Part shown: positions 22,050 through 33,309 of the stretch, piece by piece
Numbering within the stretch: position 1 is the stretch's first letter
How the letters are laid out: each line of letters begins with the position of its first letter
Origin: Hymenopus coronatus
Taxonomy: Eukaryota; Arthropoda; Insecta; Mantodea; Hymenopodidae
Reading direction: 5' to 3'
Assembly (NCBI GenBank): GCA_030762935.1
Contig: CM060899.1
Coordinates: 11,825,001 to 11,889,000 of the forward strand
Length of the DNA stretch: 64,000 nt
Position numbers and translations under genes: made by a program
The notes under the pieces: generated by a model
Databases searched by the model: none
What the model saw: the letters and a program-made list of their open reading frames with translations, nothing else
What the model was told of the DNA's origin: nothing

Positions 22050-23170
22050 AGCACCTTACAAAGTCTGCTATATAAAAAATAACAAAAAGGATAAAAACCT
22101 TTCAGTGTCGTGAAAGTAGTAACAGAAGCAATAAACAGTGCCATGGAATTTCTGTTCAATGGTCACAAATATAAATCTGCACTTATATCTTCCATAAAAT
22201 AACCTCAATTGTGTCACCAAATTGTTGTTTGATGTGTTGAACAGATTTTTATGTATTTAGAATCTCAATTATATCAGGACTTGCAATAATGTGAATATTT
22301 CTTGCTTCAGTTTGATGAAAGCGCTGATATTTCTGATATTGGATAGTTGTATTTATTTATTAGAAGGTCTTTCATGACTTTACTGTTAAGAGGAATTTAC
22401 AAAAGTGCTGCCACTTTTTTTAGCGTTTAATGCCTGCCTTTACTACCATGGCACAGCAGGCGACGACACTGGTGATACATGGAATGAATATGGAGCACCA
22501 GTGGAATGCGATGGTAGGGGAAACTGGAGAACCCAGAGAAAACCTGCCCCTGCACCGCTTTATCCACCTAAAATCTCACATGTGGTTGCTTGAGATCGAA
22601 CCTGGGCCATCTAGGTGAGTGCTGCCTCTTTATGAATAACTATGGAAGAAAACATATTTAATGCAGTCCTTAAATTTCCTAAAAGTAGTAAATATACCAT
22701 ACTCTGAATTTATTGCTATACAATAAATGGGGAACCTTCAATGACTGGAAAGAATAATGGGTTTCTTGTTCTTTGTGCTAAAATTGATTAATTACAAAAT
22801 GACCTACTTATCACTACATAATCCACCAGGAATCTTTATGAGCAAAGATTTTAAAGTTCATCTGTGTCATGGAAATTGTAACTTGTATAGTAATCACATC
22901 AGCTATCTACACATCACAGATTCTTCAGAAATCTTTTGAACATAATAGATTCTGAGCATGGTGACATAATTCTTCATGCAGAGGTAAGGCAACTAAGTAG
23001 GGGAAACCTCTGCAGTCATCTAGAAGAGATAATTTTTTTTAAAATCGTGGCCAAGCAATATTGTCAAGAACATTGGGTCCAGTTTTGGGTTTCTTGGCAA
23101 ATATAACCTCTAAATTAAATGAGGTAATCCTAACATTTCAGACATGATAAGTACTGAAATAAACTTATGC
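22050..23170 (+). pseudogene. Second hAT-like transposase relic (SCAND3/ZBED type)
   Basis: Ordered plus-strand matches to the hAT-derived SCAND3/ZBED5-type family: APYKVCYIKNNKKDKN (about 22051, family form ASYKVAYLIAK..KPH), YLESQLYQDLQ (about 22253), EYFLLQFDESADISDIG (about 22294, family form SLQLDESTDV), HAEVRQLSRGNL (about 22975, family form HTEVRWLSRG) and FLANITSKLNEVILTFQ (about 23090). A SINE-1 copy lies inside at 22415-22619. Stops and frame changes are common. It is distinct from the DUF4371-type relic at the left edge. Confidence 0.72.
22415..22619 (-). repeat. SINE-1 copy, head truncated
   Basis: Minus strand: ends at GGCCCAGGTTCGATCTC (B box) near 22592-22608, TTTTCTCTGGGTTCTCC near 22535, 3' end GGCATTAAACGCTA and A run at 22415-22421. 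The A-box half of the head is missing. Confidence 0.85.
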
Positions 23171-23707
23171 ATTGTGCGTATAAAAAAATTACCTATCACA
23201 CTTTCCAATTTAGAAATTAGTTAGGTATGGAAACCATAAATATCAGTGAATGTAATATTCTAATTTTTTGCCTAGCATCTTGAAATTCTAATCACAATTT
23301 AGTAACAGGGCTATCCAGTTTTCAACACCTGTACCAGTAATTATGTTTCTCAATAACCCATCACTTCGGTTGAGTTTACCGAATTTGGAGATACAATATG
23401 TCAGATCTTTATAAATTGTAGTCTTGAAGAATTGTTTATGGAATACTTTAATGTTTTAAAAGTTGTTTGTTTATTTATTTATTTTATCATATTTTTTTTA
23501 TTTTGCATGACATATCGTTACGAAGTCACAATTTTGTCTATGAGTATCATCAAAGATAATCTGGTTTGACAGACTCACATCTAAATAACACATTAATGAC
23601 ATCTTGTTCCATCTGCGCACTGCTTTTCTCTGCACTTACAGGGAACATGCACTGCCAAACTACATATTAATTATATAAGTTGTAAAACTAAGTAATTTTA
23701 ATTCTGA
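23171..23707. other. Nothing recognised
   Basis: A+T-rich spacer; no feature seen. Confidence 0.3.
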
Positions 23708-23960
23708 GGCACACCGTGGCCCAATGGTTAGTCCACTCGCCTCTCACCAGCGTGGCCTGGATTTAATTCCAGGTGACTGCATGTGCAATTTGTGGTGAAC
23801 AAAGTGACGCAGGGACAGATTTTCTCTTGCATCTCCAGTTTCCCCTGCCATTGCATTAAATGGTGCTCCATCTTCATTCTATGTATCACCAATGTCATCG
23901 CCTGAGGTGCCATATTTAAAAGAGCAAACATTACACATTACAAATAATAAAAAAAAAAAA
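23708..23960 (+). repeat. SINE-1 copy, full length
   Basis: Head GGCACACCGTGGCCCAATGG (A box), GATTTAATTCC in the B-box place (degenerate), TTTTCTCTTGCATCTCC, then GGTGCCATATTTAAAAGAGC and an A run at 23949-23960. Confidence 0.85.
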
Positions 23961-24339
23961 TGAAATTCTTTTAAATAGCTTTATTGATACAAGTGGTGGT
24001 AGCAGTCATTGTGCTGGCAGCAGCGGCAGTGAAGGTTGCAGTGGTGCAGTGTTTTGCCTTAGCAACAGCACACATTGTACTTTCCTAATAGCAGTGCACA
24101 GTGTATTACCATAGCAACCATGCACAGTAATTTACAATAACATGGAACACACTATATTACCATGGCAACGAGTCACAGTGCATTACACAGGAAAGCGCAC
24201 GTTTTTGTTACATAAAATGGTGTACATGTATTAACATAACTATGACACACAGTGCATTAAATAGCAAAGATGCACATTGTTGTTGCCTAACAACAGTGCA
24301 GAGAGTGTAACCTTAGTAACGGTTCATGCTGACGTTACT

Positions 24340-25640
24340 TAGCAATGGTCCATATTGATGTTACCTAGCAACAGCACACGTGTATTACCTTGGCAACGGT
24401 CCGTGCTGATGTTACCTAGTGACGGCACACAGTGTATTACCTTAGCAATGGTCCATACTGGTGTATTACCTTGGCAACGGTCCGTGCTGATGTTAGCTAG
24501 TGACGGCACACAGTGTATTACCTTAGCAATGGTCCATACTGGTGTTACCTAGCAACAGCACACGTGTATTACCTTGGCAACGGTCCGTGCTGATGTTACC
24601 TAGTGACGGCACACAGTGTATTACTTTAGCAATGGTCCATATGATGTTATCTAGCAACAGCACACGTGTATTACCTTGGCAACGGTCCGTGCTGATGTTA
24701 CCTAGTGACGGCACATAGTGTATTACCTTAGCAATGGTCCATATGATGTTATCTAGCAACAGCACACGTGTATTACCTTGGCAACGGTCCGTGCTGATGT
24801 TACCTAGTGACGGCACACAGTGTATTACCTTAGCAATGGTCCATTCTGGTGTTACCTAGCAACAGCACACGTGTATTGCCTTGGCAACGGTCCGTGCTGA
24901 TGTTACCTAGTGACGGCACACAGTGTATTACCTTAGCAATGGTCCATACTGGTGTTACCTAGCAACAGCACACGTGTATTGCCTTGGCAACGTTCCGTGC
25001 TGATGTTACCTAGTGACGGCACACAGTGTATTACCTTAGCAATGGTCCATACTGGTGTTACCTAGCAACAGCACACGTGTATTGCCTTGGCAACGTTCCG
25101 TGCTGATGTTACCTAGTGACGGCACACAGTGTATTACCTTAGCAATGGTCCATATGATGTTATCTAGCAACAGAACACGTGTATTACCTTGGCAACGGTC
25201 CGTGCTGATGTTACCTAGTGACGGCACACAGTGTATTACCTTAGCAATGGTCCATACTGGTGTTACCTAGCAACAGCACACGGGTATTGCCTTGGCAACG
25301 GTCCGTGCTGATGTTACCTAGTGACGGCACACAGTGTATTACCTTAGCAATGGTCCATATGATGTTATCTAGCAACAGCACACGTGTATTACCTTGGCAA
25401 CGGTCCGTGCTGATGTTAGCTAGTGACAGCACACAGTGTATTACCTTAGCAATGGTCCATACTGGTGTTACCTAGCAACAGCACACGTGTATTGCCTTGG
25501 CAACGGTCCGTGCTGATGTTACCTAGTGACGGCACACAGTGTATTTCCTTAGCAATGGTCCATATGATGTTATCTAGCAACAGCACACGTGTATTACCTT
25601 GGCATCGGTCCACGTTGATATTACCTAGCAATGGCATACA
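24340..25640 (-). repeat. Higher-order repeat block, 102-103 and 205 bp
   Basis: Four ~25-bp units form a 102-103-bp repeat: TTACCTAGCAACAGCACACG, TTACCTTGGCAACGGTCC, TTACCTAGTGACGGCACACA and TTACCTTAGCAATGGTCC. About 12 copies. Two versions exist at one joint: A (ATACTGGTGTTACC) and B (ATATGATGTTATC), in the order A,B,B,A,A,A,B,A,B,A,B from 24530 rightwards. The last stretch alternates and gives a 205-bp period (copies near 25055, 25260, 25465). Each copy carries one CACGTG E-box. Confidence 0.92.
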
Positions 25641-27670
25641 GTATATTACCTTAGCAATGATCCATGCTGATGTAAGTTAGCAACAGCACATAGTTATTGC
25701 CTTAGAAACGGCCCATGGTGTATTTTCATAGCAACGGCACACATTGTATTACAATAGCATTGTGCAGTGTATTACGTTAGCAACAGCGCTGCTTATTTTT
25801 ACCTAGGAATGTTGCACAGTACATTACATAGCACATGTGCGAGTTCTTGTTACCTAGCAAGGGAACACACTATTACAATAGCAACACAGCAGTGTTTTAC
25901 GTTAGCAATGGCGCATGTTGCTGTTACCTAGCAATGCTGTACAGTGCATTACCTTAACAACGGTGCATGCTGATGTTCCTAACAAGAGCACACAGTGTAT
26001 TATCAGAGCACAGGTGCATTGTTGCTACATAGCAGGGGCACAAAATGTATTACGTTAGCAATGGTACACAGAGTATTGCATTGGCAATGGCAGAGAGTAT
26101 ATTACTTAAGCAATAGAGCATGTTGTTGTAACCTAGCAATAGCACACATGTATTACCTTAGCAAATACACAGATATCTTACTAAAGCAACCACACACAGC
26201 GCAATTCCATGTCAACCGCACTCACTGCATTACCTAGCAACGTGCACTGTATATTACCTTAGCAACGGTCCATGCTCATGTTACCCACCAACCACACACA
26301 GTATGTTACAATTTGAAAGGCACTCAGCGCATTGTTATTACAACGGCACACAGCGGATAACCATAGCAGCGGTACTCAGTACATTACCTAGCAAAGGAGC
26401 ACAGGGAATTGCCATTCCGACACACTGTATTGTCTTAGAAATGTCGCAAGTTGTTGTCACTCAGCAATGGCAGAACATAGAAATAAAACATGGAGTGTTA
26501 CCTTAGTCACGGTATACAGAGTATTGCCGTAACAACGGAGCACAATCAATTACCATAGTAATGACACACAGTGTATTATCTTACCAATGGCACAAAGTGT
26601 ATTACCATGGCAATGAATATCTTGCACCATCACATTAGCAGTGAAAGGTATATTACCATTGCATGATCATACAGTGTAATACTATAGCAATAACAGATAG
26701 TGTATTACAATAAAAACCCAACATAATATATTGACATTGCTATACACAGTGCATTAACTAGCAACTAGCAACGGTGCATAGAGTTTTACCATAGCAACAG
26801 GATGCAAAACTTGCCTTAGATGGTACATGTTGTTGCTAGGTAACAACAGTGCACAGTGCTGCCTACCAACATTGGGTTGCCTTTTCCTAGCAACTTCAGT
26901 AACGACATACAGTGTATTACCTTAGAAAAAGCAAACGATGTTGTTGCATATCAACGGTGCACAGAGTAGTACTTTAGCCGCGGCACACAGTGTATTACCG
27001 TAGTAACAGTGCACAGTGTGTTACCATGGGAATGTTACAAAGTGAATTATCATAGCAATGGCACATTGTGTTATACCATAGCACCAGCTCACAGCCTATA
27101 ACCATAGGGCCGGCACACAGTGTAGTACCTTAACAACAGCACAGAGAGTCTAACCATAGCAAATGCATGGAGTATTACCTTAGCAACAGTGCATAGGTAA
27201 TTAAAATAACAACGTCATATACAGTGTATTACCATAAAAACAGTGCACAGTGTATTATCACAGCAATGGTTCTCAGTGTATTACCATCCAGCAGTGCAGT
27301 GTATTATCTTAATATCGTTACACAGTGTGTTAGCTTAGTAATGGTGCACAGTGTGTCAATTTAAGCAATGTCACACAATGTATTACTATAGACATGTCAC
27401 TGAGTTTGTTGCCATAGGACGGTGCATAGTGTATTACCTTAGCAACTTGGCACACTGTAACATCAAAGCAACGGTGTGCAGTGCTACTTCACCAAATGAG
27501 CACGTGTTTTCTTCCCAGCAATGGCATGCAGTGTATTACCTTAGACACAACACAGTGTGTAAAGCATAGCAACTGTGCACGGTATATCACTCAACCAACG
27601 GCGCAAGTTGTTGATACTTAGCAGCGGCTCTCAGTGTATCACCATAGAAATTATACACACTGTATTACCA

Positions 27671-27864
27671 AGCCACGCGGTCAGACCACCGCCCAAGCGG
27701 CCGCATGTGAGTTCGGTTGTGAACAAAGCGGCGCAGGGGCTGGTTTTCTCCGGTTTCCCCCGCCATTACATTCCACCGGGTCTCCATCTTCATGTTTCAT
27801 CAGTGTCATCGCATGCGGTGCCAGAGCAGTAAAAACGGGCGTTAAACATTACAAAAAAGAAAAA
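27671..27864 (+). repeat. SINE-1 copy inside the satellite
   Basis: A reduced tRNA head (CACGCGGTCAGACCACC) is followed by GCGGCCGCATGTGAG, TTTTCTCCGGTTTCCCC (one half of the usual duplicated motif lost) and 3' end AACGGGCGTTAAACATTAC with an A-rich tail. Confidence 0.88.
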
Positions 27865-28230
27865 CTCCACGTGTTTTTTACCTGGGTAGGGTGCAGAGTT
27901 TATTTCCATAGCCAGAGCTAAAGCTTTTACCTAGTAATGGTATGCAGTGTATTGCTATAGTGCACAGCGGTTTAGCCTAGCAACAGCTCAAGTGTATTAT
28001 CTTAGCAACGGTACACTGTTGTTATATAGTAATGATGCACGTTGTTATGTAGAGGCGGTGCACGTTGTTGTTACCTAGCGACGCCTAACAGTGTATTACC
28101 TTAGCAAAAAACAAAAAAAACAAACAGTTTATTACTTAGGCAACGGAACAAAGTGTATTACTATAGCAACGAAGCACAGCATTTTACCATAGAAATAGCA
28201 CACAGTGTATAACATTAGTATCGCTACACA

Positions 28231-28660
28231 GTGTAATACCTTAGTAACGTTGCATATTGTTCTTAACAAGAAGCGGAGCACAATATATTACTTAAGCACT
28301 GCTACATGTTTCTGTTAACTAGCAACACAACACAGTGTAATACCTTAGCAACGTTGCATATTGTTCTTAACAAGAAGCGGAGCACAATGTACTACTTAAG
28401 CACTGCTACATGTTTCTGTTAACTAGCAACACAACACAGTGTAATACCTTAGCAACGTTGCATATTGTTCTTAACAAGAAGCGGAGCACAATGTACTACT
28501 TAAGCACTGCTACATGTTTCTGTTAACTAGCAACACAACACAGTGTAATACCTTAGCAACGTTGCATATTGTTCTTAACAAGAAGCGGAGCACACTGTAC
28601 TACTTAAGCACTGCTACATGTTTCTGTTAACTAGCAACACAACACAGTGTACTACCTTAG
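28231..28660 (-). repeat. Second higher-order repeat block, 104 bp
   Basis: CAGTGTAATACCTTAGCAAC recurs at 28333, 28437 and 28541 exactly 104 bp apart, with a first copy at 28231 and a final partial at 28645. Each copy contains GCATATTGTTCTTAACAAG and CATGTTTCTGTTAACTAG. Sequence differs from the 103-bp block, so it arose independently. Confidence 0.92.
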
Positions 28661-28802
28661 CAACGGCACACAGTGTAGTATTTTAGGAAGAGCTAATAGC
28701 ACATTACCTTAGCAATGGCATATAATATATCACCACAGTAACGGTGTACAGTGTATTACTTTAGCAACGGCGCACAATGTATTACCATAACCATATGTTA
28801 AC

Positions 28803-29185
28803 CCTCCCCCAGAGGCCTACTACGGTAGATACGGGTTTGGTGTACCCAATGGTTTCCGAGCCACTCACCCCCACTTCACCGTACCCATCGCCATCCGGTG
28901 TGGCCACGTCTTTCTTTCTGCTTTTAGTTGTTTCGTTTTTTTTACAATATCACTCTCTTCCTCTTCTAGGCTTACGGAGATTATTAGTTCTTAAGAACCT
29001 TAGGATTATTACTCCCCAGAGGCTCACTTTGTTAGTACAGGTTTGGCGTGCCCAAGCCACTCACCCCCATTGTCATTCGCTCATTCCCATTTGTCACAAC
29101 CACGTTGAACTCTTCACATTACACATTACATTCCACATTATGATAGCCTCTTCCTCTTCTAGGCTTTGAAAATTCTTAGGTTTAA
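28803..29185 (+). repeat. ~200-bp tandem duplication in LINE B 5' UTR
   Basis: Two units, about 28803-29000 and 29010-29185. Shared blocks at 195-207 bp spacing: CCCCAGAGGC (28807, 29014), GGGTTTGGTGTACCC against GGTTTGGCGTGCCC, GCCACTCACCCCCA, and CTCTTCCTCTTCTAGGCTT (28953, 29148). LINE A has a trace of the same unit at 17200-17238. Repeated promoter units in 5' UTRs are known from other LINE families; a promoter role here is inferred. Confidence 0.8.
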
Positions 29186-29890
29186 GGTCTTTAGGTTTAT
29201 GACCTCCTGTCTCGCCAACAGGGGTCTTTCCTATCTCCGTGGTTGCTGTCCCACGGTTTCGTCGCAGCTTTCAGCTTTTCTGCTCTTCGGAAGTCTCAAA
29301 TGTGAAGGTTGAGTGTACCCTCCTCACTACCCCTTTCATATGACACTAGGTGCGGAGCCGTTCCGATGTCATGTACACCCACGTAGCTCCAAGGGGCCGG
29401 GTCCCCTCGAACAGCTCAGCGACCGCGAGTGGCTGGGTTGATCGGGGGGACCCACGTGTTACCGCATTCTGGTGCCCGATGTCCCCTAAATTCACGCTGA
29501 CTCCTTTGACGTAGCGTGGCCTATAGTGGGGAGCCTCTGGCAGTTATTCCAGTGGTAAAGGCCTAAAGTCGGGCCTTCCATCGGTGAAAAAAGATTTAGG
29601 TGTATTTTCGTGTATCCCCCGGTTGACAGGCTGACGTCGACGGTTCCGGAAGGGGGACTATACCATCATGGCTCCTCTGCGCTCAACCCCTTCCATACCA
29701 TTTTTTTTTTCTTTTGTCATGCGTTTGATGTGTGAAACCAAAACCATGAGAAACATCAGTCCATTTTATATACAAAAAGAACGGGACAGGATTTGCGGTA
29801 AAGTCACAAATGCAACAAGATATAAGGATGGCACACTCTTAATTGAGATAGCCACTACAGAACAACCGGCCAAGCTCCTAAGATTCACTC
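28803..29890 (+). mobile_element. LINE B: 5' UTR and ORF1 start only
   Basis: 5' end TCCCCCAGAGGCCTACTACG abuts satellite at 28803. Contains a two-fold ~200-bp duplication in the 5' UTR, then a UTR block alignable with LINE A reversed, an ATG at 29668 followed by MAPLRSTPSIP and a T run (about 29700), and SPFYIQKERDRICGKVTNAT to EQPAKLL (29760-29885), the ORF1 N-terminus. Homology then stops abruptly at about 29890, where the minus-strand RNase H of LINE D begins. The element lacks everything after the ORF1 N-terminus. Confidence 0.8.
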
Positions 29891-29894
29891 TTAA

Positions 29895-30489
29895 GAAGGA
29901 AACTATGTGTAAAAGTGCAGTGGCCAATACGCAAACAAGCCAAAATTACTTATTCCCTTCGAGATTGATGAGAGGAATTACCCAGTTTGTTGGAAGGTCC
30001 GTCTCTACTCTAAGCTTATTTCCGCGGAGAGCTGACCTCTCTTCATGCCAGTACGAAATTATCGCTCTGCGCAGAACAAGCTTAAAGTCTTCTGGTTTTA
30101 CACAAGACATTTTTTGTGTTGGGTTCGATGGTTGCTGTCTTTGCCGCAAAATCTGCCAGCTCATTCCCCGGCAAGTCAATGTGATTAGGAATCCATGCAC
30201 ACTCCACATTAACCCCGGATGCATGTAAAACGTGAAGGATACGCTGCACAATAAGATGATAGTTGTACAGATCACTAAGGCTCTGAAGTGCACTAAAGAC
30301 ATCACTCAATATAAGGCAGTCACTCAAATTTCGACGGCCAACTTGGAGAATTGTTCGATATATTGCGTACAGCTCCGCAGTATAAATGGATGTATCATTA
30401 TGAAAACCAAATGTATATTGTTTGGTATCATAAACAAAGGCACAACCAGCACCATCGGTACACATATTTCTGTCAGCAACGTCACACAA
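29895..30489 (-). pseudogene. LINE D RNase H domain
   Basis: Minus strand from 30465: CTDGAGCAFVYDTKQYTFGF (TDG motif), SIYTAELYAIYRTIL (catalytic Glu), LILSDVFSALQSL (SD motif), ECAWIPNHIDLPGNELAD (conserved HxxxPGNExAD), then a frame change and LACLRIGHCTFTHSFLLK. All four usual acidic or His positions can be placed, so the domain decayed late. RNase H removes the RNA strand after reverse transcription in I-type LINEs. Confidence 0.85.
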
Positions 30490-30838
30490 GTTCAGTCATT
30501 GTAATTTGACAAAAATTCTGAAAACCATCTACGGATACTAGAAACAGGCATTGCGGACTTTCGGTAACCCGTCATCCCGAGATTTACGTGGGATGTTGTA
30601 CGTAACCAAGGTGGGTGCACCCTTTCCCCATTGGGAAACATTCTAGGCATTACGATATCATGCTTATGAAGAAGCTCTCGGAAGCGGACAACTGGAGGCC
30701 GCGGAATAATTGATATATTTCTATAACGTTCGTCCAGCTCGATGTTAAAAATGGAGTGAACGTTGGATGCCTAATTTGTTAATAGGATATCACGCCTACA
30801 CTGCAGAGGGGGTTCTGCCGATTCAGCATAAAGGCTGG

Positions 30839-32450
30839 CTACTGGACTGGTTGGAAAAGCTCCTGATTATGGACAGTGTCAAATATTCTCAGCAGAGATG
30901 GTCTTGCCGAAGGATAAAGTATGCATCCGTAATCTAACTTGGCTCGGATCAGTGCACGATAAAGTCGCAGCAAGACTGTCCTATGCGTTCTCCAAGATTT
31001 GCCACTTAGTATCCGTAAACTATTCAGAGAACGGTTACAGCGAGCTTTCAGCTGTGCTATATGTGGTGACCAACACAATATTCTATCGAATATCAGCCCA
31101 AGGAATTTTCTCTCATCTGGTAATGATAGCAAAACTGTAACTAACCTCCTGCGGCGCCAGAAGTTCATGCAGAGTGACTTCTCAGCGGAGAAGCGAAAAC
31201 TGTTTTTAGAGGTTGTCTATATAACGCTGCAGACTGCGTTCCAAAAAACAGTGTGCACTGAGAAGTACAATAGATGGCAAAGTCGTCTACGAATAAGCTG
31301 GACGATACTCCTGAGAGAGTATATTTCGAAATAGAATTAATTGCTATAGCACAACGCTTAATACGCATCCCTGTGGCACTCTGTTCTCTTGAACAAAAAT
31401 ATTTGATAAAATCCAGCTGACCCTCATAAACTCCTGAATGAATAACGGAATGTATCCACGTAAGTTCCAGATGTATAGGGAACGCATTATCTCTGTTCGC
31501 CAACAGGTGTCATAAGCCTTTTCGAGGTCAAAGAATACCCCAACGGTTTGACAGTTCTTCATGGATCCATTCATTATCTGCGTCGGAATGGAGACAAAGT
31601 GGTCAGCTGCTGAACGACGCCGTCGAAAACTGCATTGGTTGTTGGTCAGTAGGTTTGGAGTTTCCAGCCATCATATCAAATGTCTATTTATCATGCGTTC
31701 CATCACTTTGCAAACGTAACTGGTGAGAGAAATTGGTCGGTAGCTGGATGGAAGAAAACGGCCCTTTTCCAGCTTTCAAAATAGGTACGATGGTGGCCTC
31801 TTGCCACTTTTCTGGTTACGTCAACCCAAATACGATTATAGAAGGAAGGTCTTCCTTGAAACTTTGAGATTACACCTGAGGCTTAACAGGAAGAAACTCA
31901 GGCGAATAATTCTCTGAGCTAGGCACTTGAGCGAAAGCACTGACAATAGTGTTAGTTACGTCAAACTTATCAATGACATCTCCTACAGCAGTTTCAAGAC
32001 CGGCGATTGGCGTATGAGTCGTTTTTCCGTCCACACGCCTTAACTTATCACATACGATAGAGAAAGGTGTATGTCAATTGAATGACGCTACCAACTTGTT
32101 CCATGATGTCTTTTTGATATCCTTAATAGCCTGCCTATGTTTGGCACGCATCTTTTTATACTCAATCAGGTTATCCAGTTTTGGGCGACGTTTGAAAATC
32201 CTGACAGCACGACTGCGAGCACGAATAGCATTCTGGCATTCTTCCGGCCACCAGGTACCGGAAATCGATGATAGGTTTGGGTCGTCGACCGTGGAATAGA
32301 CTGCTCAGCAGAATCAATAACATTTTTGTGAGGTTTTCCACTAAAACATTTACAGAGTCGTGTTCGTTGTAGTAAAAAACAGCCAACCGGGAATAAAGGT
32401 TCCAGTTGGCTTGATCTATGCGCCATGTGGAACATGTATCTTGTGTCAAT
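30839..32450 (-). pseudogene. LINE D reverse transcriptase
   Basis: Minus strand: QANWNLYSRLAVFY (about 32405), a damaged fingers region, VGVFFDLEKAYDTCWR (31550, family form DLEKAYDT.W), VPQGCVLSV (about 31360), SLFVDDFAIYC (about 31310, the YADD equivalent with Asp-Asp intact), then KFLGLIFDRILCWSPHI (31110) and LRLYRALIRAKLDYGCILY (about 30960). Frames change at several places and stops occur. Function is as known for the class. Confidence 0.8.
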
Positions 32451-32679
32451 AGACTAATAAGACATGGAAAGCGGTCACTAGAATGTAAATCAAAGATGAT
32501 ATTCCACTGTATGGAAGATGCTAATTGTGGTGAACAAACTGATAAATCCAGGTGTGAAAAACTATTGAAAGCATCAGAAAGAAATGTAGGCTCTCCGTGT
32601 TTAGAAGAGTTAGGTTATAATTATTCAAGAAATCGGCAATTAACTTACCTTTCACCTAAGGTGAGCCCAAAGTGGATGG

Positions 32680-33150
32680 TAGGCATTTACATCACTTACC
32701 TAAAGAAAAGGTGTTGGTAGTTGACAGATTAGATCCTCTAAATCAGCGAGCGAGAGGTCGCCACTCGGTGGAAGATATGTATTACAAATGGTGATCGGTG
32801 GAAGATATGTATTACAAATGGTGATCGGTGGTAGACTTGTATTACAAATGGTGAATCTGGTGGGTGACAGTTTAATCCTTACAGCCACAGACCGGATGTC
32901 TGACTATAATGATACTGATTGCGCGAATATACCATCTCTGAGGAGCATCATTGTGCCTCCGCGCGCTGGTACAGCTTTTTCCGGTGATAGATCATAACTT
33001 ACAGGCGTGTACCATATGATTTTGAAGCTGTCTTGTGGACGGAGCTTAGTCTCTTGCAAACATGCGACCAAAGGACCGTTCTTGTTAAGCAACAGTTCAA
33101 GCTGAGTCGATGTGTTCTTATTCCTCGTATGTTCCGTTGTAGAAAAGCCA
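32680..33150 (-). pseudogene. LINE D endonuclease with an in-frame triplication
   Basis: Minus strand: LLNKNGPLVACLQETKLRPQ (about 33092; catalytic Glu in QETKL), then SPEKAVPARGGTMMLLRDGI, AVRIKLSPTRFTICNT, and LSLADLEDLICQLPTPF (about 32730). Between FTICNT and SGDLSL a block TICNTYLPPI occurs three times, from a ~30-bp tandem triplication at 32768-32856. The GDFN motif would follow but is not seen before the next break. Confidence 0.8.
32768..32856 (-). repeat. 30-bp in-frame triplication in LINE D endonuclease
   Basis: Unit ATGTATTACAAATGGTGATC with flanking GGTGGAAG is present three times, differing at two or three bases. Thirty bases keep the frame, giving a ten-residue repeat beside a strand that is usually fixed in length. 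Confidence 0.88.
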
Positions 33151-33309
33151 GTTCTTTATAATGGGATAAGTTGTACATTGTGATGATTTCTATTTTGAAG
33201 GCTGCGGAAGTCGGTTCACTTTATTCTTTTTATGTGTCGGGCTAGCACCTTCTACAGGGGATGGTCCTGCCTCTGTGTCACTATCCTTCTGGTACTGAGG
33301 GCAGTATCA

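Larger units (their letters stand above)
24000..28802 (-). repeat. X-box-like satellite, segment 1 (minus polarity)
   Basis: About 4.8 kb of diverged tandem units of 24-27 bp. The plus strand reads ATTACCATAGCAACGG then CACACAGTGT; the minus strand therefore reads GTTGCTATGGTAAT. This core fits the RFX X-box consensus GTHNYYATRRNAAC except for the last base in many units. The array is interrupted by a SINE-1 (27671-27864) and contains two higher-order repeat blocks. Divergence is highest away from those blocks. Left boundary near 24000 follows a GCA/GCG-rich patch. Open frames across it are a by-product of repeat periodicity. Confidence 0.9.

Noticed and set aside
24355..25680. Repeated small frames (MLPSNSTRVLPWQRS-type and reverse)
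   Set aside because: They follow the 205-bp satellite period on both strands at once; no start context or conservation.
24000..28800. CRISPR-like array of regularly spaced repeats
   Set aside because: Units are contiguous and diverged with no unique spacers, in animal DNA with LINEs and SINEs.
29668..30228. Single 186-residue protein across the LINE B/D junction
   Set aside because: First part is LINE B ORF1, the rest is the antisense of LINE D RNase H.
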